From assembly GCA_039808025.1 (NCBI GenBank), contig JBDHSK010000040.1, forward strand, positions 1 through 5,361: DNA of 5,361 nt, read 5' to 3'. Shown here piece after piece: positions 1-5,361 of the stretch. The position numbers were made by a program, and so were the translations under genes. Within the stretch, counting starts at the first letter, position 1. Every line of letters starts with the position of its first letter. The notes below the pieces were generated by a model that was not told the DNA's origin, made no database searches, and saw only the letters and a list, made by a program, of their open reading frames with translations. This stretch comes from Sandaracinobacteroides sp039808025 (GTDB taxonomy: Bacteria; Pseudomonadota; Alphaproteobacteria; Sphingomonadales; Sphingomonadaceae).

Positions 1-180
1 ATGCGAACCGACGCTCAGACCGCTCAGGCTCCAGGGACTGGCGCACGGGGCGAACGTGTCAGTATCGAGCCGGCACTCGAAGCCGCCAATCCCTCGCTCG
101 CCTGGAGTACCCGTGAAGCTAAAGCTGACCGTGTTCCCGTTGCTCGGATTCGCTGGACTGGCCGTGATGGTGGTGTCGGG
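1..180 (-). other. Ig-like module G, truncated by the window edge
   Basis: Residues 1728-1787 begin PDTTITASPANPSNGNTVSF and continue with FECRLDTDTFAPCASPWS (1761-1778) and LSGLSVGSH at the edge. 'F-E-C-R-L-D...F-x-x-C-x-S-P...GL-x-x-G-S-H' is a widespread bacterial Ig-like repeat, usually continuing with a strand ending in Arg-Ala-x-Asp-x-x-Gly-Asn. The two cysteines (C1763, C1773) are the pair normally conserved in that repeat. The rest of the domain, and probably more modules, lies beyond base 1. Confidence 0.8.
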
Positions 181-3100
181 CGGCCGGGCTGTCGACAGGT
201 CCGCCAGGATGTTCTGAGTGATTTCGGTCACGCGGCCAGCCAGGTCAGTCGCGCGGACGGTGACGGGCAGGGTCTGGCCCTCCGGGTCGGGAACATGGTA
301 CGCGATACGCCATGTCCCATCCCCAAAGATGGCATCGGCGAAGGGGAGATTGCCCACCCGGAGCTTCACGCTGGCCAGGCCAACGGTGTCATTGACCGTG
401 CCGTGGAAGCGTAGAATACCGCTACCCATTTGATAGGTGTCGGCGACCGTGAGCGGCGCGGTGGCGATGGAGAGCGATGGCGGCTGTGTGTCCAGCGTGA
501 AGCTCACCGGGAAGAGCGTCGTCTGAGTAGCGCCGTTCCAGTCGGTCGCCTGGGCGACGAGAGTGTGTAGCCCTTCGCTCGCCGCTGTCACACTGAGGGT
601 GCGCTGGTTTTGCCTGACGGCGTCACCTTGGGCAAAGTTCGCGGTGTCCACGACCGTGCCATCGAGCTTGAGCGTAACGGCCCTTAGCGCCTGGACCCCA
701 GTCGCCGCCACGGTAACACTGAGCGACCCACTCGCTGCCACGATGCTCTGCTCGGTTGGCGCGACGACCACCGCTTGCGGCTCCCTGGGCGGCGTCGGGT
801 CCAATGTCAGCTGAACCGTTTTGGTGGCGCAGTTGCCGTAGATATCGCAGGCGCGCATCGCCCGGCTGGTCTGGGTGGCCGACTCCCACTGGATGTATGT
901 GCGGGCCAGACGGTTCCGAATGGCCAGGTCCGGGAAGAGGCTATGCAGGATCGGGTCGTCGTCAAATGAGCGGGTTGGCGGCGGTAGGTTGCTGCCTGGG
1001 CAGGTGAAGTCGGCCTCGCTCAAGTTCTCATCCTGCGCGGCGCAGACGTAGGCGACGGCGTAGCGGCGGCCAGCAGCCGGGTCAAAAGACGACGCCCCAG
1101 TCGGCGTAGCGGTGAGGACCAGACGCGGCGCCTGGGTATCGATGATACCACGCCAGACATTGGCGGTGACGCCGCGATTGCCAAGCAGGTCGGCGGGGCG
1201 CAAATCGATCTGGTATTGGCCCTCCAGGCCAGCGGGAACAGCGAGACTCCAGGTAGAGGCGGTCACACCCGCCCCACGCTGCGCCAGCGTCGCGGGCAGC
1301 CACTGCCGGTCGGCCGCCTGGTACATGGCCTGAACTTCGGCGGCGGACAAGGCGTGGCTGAAGATGGCGACCTGGTCGAGGGCGCCAGTGAACTCGTGGG
1401 TAAAACCACTGCCGATCACCAGTGCATCACCGTTGCCAAAGGCGCCTGTCACGTTCTCGATCCCCGTCAGTAGGCCGTCCACATAGAGGGCCGCCTGCCC
1501 GCTGCGGCGGTCAACAGTCGCTACAATGTGGTGCCACTCGTGATCGCGGAGGTCCGGTCCACTAGAGAGACCAGGCAGATCTGGGTTGCCGAGGTCAAGC
1601 TCGGCCTGACCTGTTTCCGCGTTGACTGATAGCATAATGTCTGTGGCGTAGGTCTGTCCCTGGCGCAGGAACGCGCCGCCCACGGCGGTGTTGACCCAGG
1701 CCTGCCAACTGAAGCTGCGGGCGGCGTCAAAGGTGAGGTCAGCCGTACCCGGCACTTGTAGGTACTGGCTCTCCGCGAACGGCGGCGGCTCGAACAGAAC
1801 CGCTTGATCGACGCGCCCGGCGACACCAGCCGTCGGGCAGTCGGGTGAAGCGCACGCGGCATGGTGGCCGTGGCCGGACTGATCGGTGAAGTACACCGAC
1901 CCTGCGCGCTCGTCCAGAGCCAGGCGCAGCACAGTGTCAGCCAGGGGCGCCACTTGCTGGATGGGGGCAAAAGCCACCTCCAGGCTGTCCAGGCCGACGA
2001 GACTGTCGGTGTCGCTAATCGCCCCAGTCACGGTGACGGCGCCAGAGATAAGAGTGCGGGCAGAGTCGGCGTTGCTCAGGCTGGCGGCAGGCGCGGTGGC
2101 ATCGAGACGCAGCGGATCAGACACATCCTGCTTCCGGTTGCCGACCTTGTCGGCGGCGCGCATCTCCACCACCCACGCGCCCGTGGGATCGACCACGGTG
2201 TCGGGGAAGAGGTAGTCGCTCGCCCACTCGTAGGTTCCCGTGGATGCCTGGAACAGAGTCAGCGTCGCCCGCTGCCAGCCGCCTTCGGCCGGGGGCGCGT
2301 CCTGGCGCCGGACGCGCACCTCGGCGGTGGGCAAGTCCACGCCACTGCCGGGGTAGGTCGTGCCGCCGCTTGCTAGACCAATCACTGGGTCATAGATATA
2401 GCCGCCCACGCGAACAGTCCAGCGGCCTTCGCGCGTGCGCGCGGGAACGAGTGGCTGTGTCGGCGTGCGCTGGAAATTGATGACAGGCGCATAGCCGTCG
2501 GCGAGTACGGTGATGCCGCTGCCCGGCGTCTCGACGTTGCCCAGCAGGTCGGTTGCGCGAGTCTGGACCGTATAGGCACCGTCAGCGACCTGGAAGCCGT
2601 AGCTCCATGTGCCAGCGCCCATCGCCGCTTGGAACGGGCCGCCATTGACGCTTACCTCCACCGTTGCCACGCCCGACGTGGAGTCCTCGGCCTCGCCGCC
2701 GATGATCGTCGTGCGAGGTGTAGGCTGGCTGGCGACACGCGTGACAGCCGCACCGCCACCGGCGCTCAACGGACTGCTGCCCTGGCCGCCAGGGATGTAC
2801 TGGCCGTTGCTGACCGAACGGACAGCCGAGCGTGGCGCGTCGGCGTCGACCGTCAAGGTCATTCCGCCGGTGGCGATAATCTTGCCACCCCGCGTGTCCG
2901 GTTGGTTGAGGCGCAGCCGCGCCCACTCCAGGCCCGACTGGTTGCCGTTCACGCCTGTAGCGACGCAGTACGATTGCAGCGTGCGGTTGGAGAGCGCCTG
3001 GGCGGTGTCGCCGCTCAGAGCGACCGAGTAGACCTGGAAGTTGTCGAGGCTGGCCCGCCGGCCGCTGAGGCGGATGCTCGGCGCCGGTGTCATCGCGCCC

Positions 3101-5361
3101 GCGTTGGCGGCTGAGGCGACGGGCGTGGGATTGCCGTCGAGGTAGAGCGCCAGGCGGTTGCGCGCAGTGTCGCGCGTCGCCACGACGAAGTGCCACTGTC
3201 CGTCATTCAGATTGCTGGGCACGCTGGCCCGCACGGCGCCCACGCGAAACTCAATCCGAGCGGGCGTGTTGGCGATGGTAAGGGAGAACCCGGCTGCATC
3301 CCCGCCGTCAATTACGAAGTCACTCGACTGGCCGCCCGCTGACTTGTACCAGAAGGCCAGGCTGAAGTCGAGAGTGACCGGGTTCGGGAAGCTAAGGGCA
3401 TCGTCCACGCCGTCGAACTGGACCGCGTAATCGGAGGCCGGCGTGCCGATGGCCTGGTTCTGGCGGTCGACGGCCGGGAGAGCGCCGGCGGCCGGGCAGG
3501 CGCCGCCCACACAGGTGGCATTGACGCCGCGTGGCGAGCTATCGGCGAAGGTGGTCGCGCCGGGTAGCTCTTCGAAGCGCAGGTCAACCCCCGGCAGGCT
3601 GCTGGGCAGCGGGCAGGCTAGCGCGCTGCTCCCGCCATGGTTGTACCCGCCGCGCATCGCCGTGATGAGCGGCGCGGACAGGTCGCCCTTCCAGGCGTTG
3701 ACCAGAAGCGCACCCAAGACGCCCCGCGCGCTGACCAGCCAGCCTTGCGACGGCGGATGGTAGGCCACGCGCGGGCTATTATAGGCGCCGACTGGGAAGA
3801 GCGCCTGAGACGCCACCGGTGCGGCGCTGGCGCCCTGGAACAACAGGCCGCGCACGGTCCCATCGTTGGCGCGATAGACCAGCAGCGTGCGCCCTGCCAC
3901 CGGATCGTAGGCCAGATGGGGGCCATTGTCGTTGAACATGGCGCTGAGGGTGTCGGTCACGGTAGGCGCGTCCGTGGCGACCGCCGTCCATGGGGTCAGC
4001 GGGGTGCCGCCAATGCCGAAATCGCCGACGTAGATGGTACTGCCGTTGAGAGCCTTCCAGGCAACCCGGTAGCGGTCGCCGATCCAGACCACAGCCAGGC
4101 CGAGTCTTGTCGCTGCGAAATTGTTGGCGGCGCCGGCCGCAGCCAGACGGGCGGTTCCAATGGACGGGTTGCCGATGGCGTCGAGTGGTTGGACGGCAAT
4201 CCATGTGTCCGGCGAGTCGGTAATGGGTGTCCCGGCGCCGTTGCCCGTGGCGGCAACGACCTCGCTGACCGCCAGGAAGCCGAGACCGTTGGTGGCGACG
4301 ACTGGGTGGCGACTCTTGAACCGGTCAGCGGTTTCTGGCACCGCCGGCTGGGGGAAGGAGAGACGCCGCTGCACAGCGCCGTTCGTGTCGACCACGGCGC
4401 CACCGAGAGTGTAGTTATCCTGTTTAGGGACCGTGACGTTGACCTGAATGGTGTGGCCGGCGCCGGTGAAGGTCAGCGTCTCGTTCCGGTCAATGAACGG
4501 ATCGGTCGTCTGGCTGCCTACCAAGTCGAATGGCGCTAGGGCTGTGACAGAGCCATCCGACTCATAGACCTTGAGCTCTGTGCTGCCACAGATGCGGCGG
4601 GTAATTGGGAAGCCGAAGGCGTCGGGGCCGCGCTGGTCGCCGGAGTGCATATCAGGCGTGCCGCCGCCGGTCGTCCAATCCCACACGACGGCAGGCGCCG
4701 ACCCGTTTTGCGTGCTGAGTGAGATAAACGGCTCGATGCCCGAGCCGACCTCGTCTGGCCCGGCCGTGACCACCTTCATGAAGTTGAGCGTGATGGTGTT
4801 GCAGCGGTCGATATGGTCCCACACGGCCACGCTGGTGCCCCGGTTGTTGGTGGCAAGGCTGGGTACAGAGGAACCGCTTCGGAAGAGCGCATCAGGCGTG
4901 ACATTTGAGTCCTCGAGAATGCCCGAGGCGCCGCCGGGGATCGCGTAGCTCCTGATCTGACCCTCGCTGAATTCAGGACTGCCGTATAGCGGGCTGACGG
5001 GCGAGGGTGAAGTGACTGCGGACAAGAGATAGCTGTCCGGACGGCTCGGGCTGGAGGCCGCCGCGCTGGCAAACCAGGCATACAGCGGCGGCGTGGTAAA
5101 GCCGCTCAGTGTCGGTTCGGCGACAATCGGGTCCAGCGTCCAGCCCGCCGCAGCCGACGACGGCAGCCGCGTGCGGACGGTACTGGTGATCGGCAGGGTT
5201 TGCGTAGGTACCCCCGTCACGACAGTAAGATTGGTTTGCTGGGTGAACGTCTGAGCCGTCGTGAACGTGGCTGGGTCAAAAGGCAGGCGGGCCGGCGGTG
5301 GCACGCACCGGGCAGCTCTGGCTGCCCGCTCGCGAGGGGCAGGACGACGACTACGCAACCG
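1..5361 (-). CDS. Giant modular extracellular protein with propeller-like, LamG and Ig-like domains (partial, open at both ends)
   Basis: One minus-strand frame runs through all 1787 codons without a stop. The translation is clearly protein-like throughout: alternating beta-strand patterns, Gly/Asn/Asp turns and recognisable domain motifs. The first in-frame Met is residue 195, inside conserved beta-rich sequence, so the true start lies beyond base 5361; the stop lies beyond base 1. Order: odd Arg/Ala-rich end (1-27), propeller-like region (about 28-585), LamG 1 (590-790), Ig-like modules (839-1086), an Ig-like module split by LamG 2 (1087-1407), a four-Cys Ig-like module (1408-1520), and three further Ig-like modules, the last truncated. 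Six modules or half-modules end in Asp-x-x-Gly-Asn or a close variant (D938, D1071, D1391, D1506, D1607, D1706). LamG and Ig-like folds usually bind sugars or proteins outside the cell, so a surface adhesin or structural stalk is inferred. No signal peptide, membrane anchor or sorting signal is visible because the termini are missing. No enzyme motif was recognised. The reading frame is very certain, the domain classes fairly certain, the function unknown. Confidence 0.95.
181..492 (-). other. Ig-like module F
   Basis: Residues about 1624-1727 run from DTQPPSLSI to the next junction. Recognisable strands are ILRFHGTVNDTVGLASVKLR (1649-1668), the Trp strand GDGTWRIAYHVPD (1680-1692) and LPVTVRATDLAGRVTEITQN (1698-1717). 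The 'G-T-V-x-D-x-V-G-L-A-S-V-x-L' strand pair and 'VRATDLAG' close are typical of tandem bacterial Ig-like repeats. The closing Asn is replaced by Arg (Gly-Arg), a small departure from the other modules. Confidence 0.8.
493..801 (-). other. Ig-like module E
   Basis: Residues about 1521-1623 start DPTPPREPQAVVV, a common junction between tandem bacterial Ig-like domains. Strands include GSLSVTVAATGV (1545-1556), LRAVTLKLDGTVVDT (1559-1573), RTLSVTAASEGLHTLVAQAT (1587-1606) with D1607 and then WNGA. The pattern 'G-x-H-T-L-V-A-x-A-x-D-x-x-G' is the standard closing strand of Ig-like modules that display ligand-binding loops or act as spacers. There are no cysteines. The next module begins directly at DTQPP. 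Confidence 0.78.
802..1140 (-). other. Four-cysteine Ig-like module D
   Basis: Residues about 1408-1520 begin DTQAPRLVLTATPTG. They contain four cysteines: C1440 (in YAVAYVCAAQDENL), C1454 (DFTCPG), and C1505 and C1511 (RACDIYGNCATKT). The spacing suggests two disulfides, one across the first loop and one bracketing the Asp-x-x-Gly-Asn turn, but pairing is inferred. A long middle segment, SFDDDPILHSLFPDLAIRN (1465-1483), has acidic and helical character unlike a minimal Ig-like repeat. The strand YIQWES (1489-1494) corresponds to the usual Trp strand. Disulfides fit an extracytoplasmic location. Confidence 0.65.
1141..2103 (-). other. Ig-like module C, apparently split by an inserted LamG domain
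   Basis: The first half (residues 1087-1136) starts DATAPAASLS and carries strands AVTVTGAISDTD (1108-1119) and LDSLEVAF (1124-1131). It has no Trp strand and no Asp-x-x-Gly-Asn close before LamG 2 begins. The missing pieces appear just after LamG 2: RQWLPATLAQ (1352-1361), STWSLAVP (1369-1376), LEGQYQIDLRPADLLGNR (1379-1396), then an ordinary junction DTQAPRL (1408-1414). Joined together, the two halves make one standard Ig-like module of about 110 residues in which 'SLEVAF' runs into 'QWLPATL'. The seen part is the order of motifs; the single-fold interpretation is inferred. Confidence 0.68.
1315..1953 (-). other. LamG-like jellyroll domain 2
   Basis: Residues about 1137-1349 follow the same plan as LamG 1. 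The start is VLRLALDERAG (1144-1154) and TDQSGHGHHAAC (1159-1170), with a second Cys-x4-Cys-Pro-x-Ala-Gly motif (C1170, C1175). Then come a ligand-edge strand with SQYLQVPG (1198-1205), FSWQAWVN (1217-1224), HEWHHIVATVDRRSGQAALY (1274-1293) followed by VDG, and the closing strand GALDQVAIFSHALS (1326-1339) with a helix AAEVQAMYQA (1340-1349). The 'D-x-x-W-H-H-I-V-A-T' and 'A-L-Y-V-D-G' blocks are the best matches to the family. Overall identity to LamG 1 is modest, so the two are not a recent copy. Confidence 0.9.
2104..2499 (-). other. Ig-like module B
   Basis: Residues about 955-1086 start at DGYAPVINF and end with the closing strand VVEMRAADKVGNR (1064-1076) followed by SDPLRL. Internal strands include RWTVRVGGYIYDP (980-992), TAEVRVRRQ (1012-1020), WQRATLTLFQ (1029-1038) and GTYEWASDYLFPD (1043-1055). 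At about 130 residues it is longer than a minimal Ig-like repeat, because of a Pro/Gly-rich loop around 993-1011. The Asp-x-x-Gly-Asn close and the following Ala-Pro junction to the next module support the domain borders. Confidence 0.75.
2500..2847 (-). other. Ig-like module A
   Basis: Residues about 839-954 begin with the module-start signature DADAPRS (839-845). A Gly/Ser-rich stretch (848-873) follows. The core reads TTIIGGEAEDSTSGVATVEV (884-903), a strand with NGGPFQAA (906-913), the Trp strand TWSYGF (918-923), and YTVQTRATDLLGN (930-942). The pattern 'SGVA-x-VEV-S-x-(N/D)-GG...W-x-Y...Y-T-V-x-(T/S)-RA-x-D-x-x-GN' is that of bacterial Ig-like domains found in tandem in large secreted proteins. 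The likely role is spacing or ligand contact in the extracellular chain. Confidence 0.82.
2848..2991 (-). other. Linker or partial beta module after LamG 1
   Basis: Residues about 791-838 join the first LamG domain to the next Ig-like module. They include a lone cysteine (C799), a Gly/Asn-rich turn (VATGVNGNQSG) and two likely strands (EWARLRLNQ and MTLTVDADAP, the latter running into the next domain). This could be the C-terminal half of a beta-sandwich whose N-terminal half precedes LamG 1, by analogy with the better supported split around LamG 2. I could not assign it to a family. Confidence 0.45.
2992..3594 (-). other. LamG-like jellyroll (concanavalin A-like) domain 1
   Basis: Residues about 590-790 match the LamG-like/Laminin_G_3 pattern in order. 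They begin with a strand and a DSSPRGVNATC motif (607-617), then a Cys-x4-Cys-Pro-x-Ala-Gly motif (C617, C622). Next come AVQFDGVDDALSFP (646-659), the central strand FSLAFWYKS (666-674), DGQWHFVVATRD (720-731) running into RLALYLDG (736-743), and the closing strand LDNFQVYSVALS (772-783). Length of about 200 residues is normal for the family. These domains are sandwich folds that commonly bind carbohydrate or protein ligands extracellularly; the ligand cannot be read from the sequence. Single cysteines lie just outside it on each side (C583 and C799) and might pair, which is speculation. Confidence 0.88.
3667..4884 (-). other. Beta-propeller-like repeat region of the giant protein
   Basis: Residues about 160-565 carry repeated units that read like propeller blades: a Pro, then an Ala-containing strand, a Gly turn, and a strand rich in Val, Trp or Tyr. 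Clear examples are SLATNNRGTSVAVWD (168-182), HPVVATNGLGFLAVSE (352-367), AVVWIGDRYRVAW (423-435), HLAYDPVAGRTLLVYRA (482-498) and PRVAYHPPSQGWLVSARG (530-547); EPFISLSTQNGSAPAVVWDW (210-229) is a weaker one. The spacing is uneven (about 50-130 residues), so some blades are diverged or have insertions. Secreted sialidase-like and related six- or seven-bladed propellers show this style, but no Asp-box (Ser-x-Asp-x-Gly-x-Thr-Trp) is present. Binding rather than catalysis is therefore the simpler reading. It precedes the first LamG domain directly. Confidence 0.6.
5281..5361 (-). other. Atypical Arg/Ala/Pro-rich beginning of the open frame
   Basis: Residues 1-27 are dominated by Arg, Ala and Pro and have no beta-strand pattern, unlike everything after FDPATFT (28-34). 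The frame is open here, but the other two minus-strand frames also read partly open, so the true frame upstream of about residue 19 is uncertain. The stretch contains a perfect inverted repeat. It may be a linker, or sequence affected by an assembly or base-calling error near a sequence end. Confidence 0.4.
5309..5328. repeat. Perfect 8-bp inverted repeat with 4-nt loop
   Basis: CGGGCAGC and GCTGCCCG are exact reverse complements separated by TCTG, so the strand can fold into a short GC-rich hairpin. It lies inside the open frame where it encodes part of the Arg/Ala-rich segment. No T-tract follows on either strand, so a terminator is unlikely. It may be chance in GC-rich DNA. Confidence 0.45.

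Noticed and set aside
1..414. Plus-strand open frame starting with ATG at the first base
   Set aside because: It is antisense to clear Ig-like modules F and G. The ATG is simply the complement of a His codon, and the translation shows no family pattern.
1521..1970. A 149-codon minus-strand frame in another phase
   Set aside because: It overlaps the well supported LamG 2 domain out of phase, and its Ser/Arg/Pro/Thr-rich translation is typical of a shifted reading of GC-rich DNA.
3637..4539. A 300-codon open frame on the plus strand
   Set aside because: It is exactly antisense and codon-aligned to the giant gene. Long open antisense frames are expected in GC-rich coding DNA. Its translation is rich in Gly, Arg and Val with no domain pattern, whereas the minus-strand reading gives clear propeller-like motifs.
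3667..4884. Sialidase or glycoside hydrolase activity for the propeller-like region
   Set aside because: No Asp-box and no catalytic Arg triad or Tyr/Glu pair could be identified; the fold class alone does not support an enzyme call.
5309..5328. Hairpin as a transcription terminator
   Set aside because: The stem is only 8 bp, no T-run follows on either strand, and the frame reads through it.
1..5361. CRISPR array, tRNA/rRNA, insertion sequence, or defence-type gene cluster
   Set aside because: No evenly spaced direct repeats, cloverleaf, rRNA-like tract, transposase motif or second gene was seen. The window is fully occupied by one structural protein gene.

Overview
The whole window is the inside of one very large gene on the minus strand. 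Read from base 5361 down to base 1, with codon boundaries on positions 1-3, 4-6 and so on, there is a single frame of 1787 codons with no stop. It has neither a convincing start nor an end inside the window, so both ends of the gene lie outside. The translation is a typical secreted or cell-surface modular protein: a beta-propeller-like N-terminal part, two LamG/concanavalin-like jellyroll domains, and a chain of Ig-like beta-sandwich domains. There is no intergenic DNA, RNA gene, mobile element, CRISPR array or recognisable regulatory site.

Layout in protein order (right to left on the map; residue 1 is the codon at 5359-5361). Residues 1-27 are Arg/Ala-rich and look unlike the rest. Residues about 28-585 are beta-rich, with repeated 'P-x-(L/V)-A-(Y/T)-(N/D/H)...V-x-(W/Y)' blades. 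LamG domain 1 covers about 590-790. An Ig-like module covers about 839-954 and a second about 955-1086. A third Ig-like module (about 1087-1407) appears to be split by LamG domain 2 (about 1137-1349). A four-cysteine Ig-like module covers about 1408-1520. Two more Ig-like modules follow (about 1521-1623 and 1624-1727), and a last one (1728-1787) is cut by the left edge.

The organism is a GC-rich bacterium (about 60-65 % GC by eye). Very long LamG/Ig-like surface proteins with Asp-x-x-Gly-Asn module ends are, from memory, common in Chloroflexota (Anaerolineae, Caldilineae and relatives). That is a modest-confidence inference from protein style, not from a marker gene. The parts most likely serve as an extended extracellular adhesin or carbohydrate/protein-binding stalk. 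No catalytic motif was recognised, and I see no sign of a defence system or other multi-gene system here.
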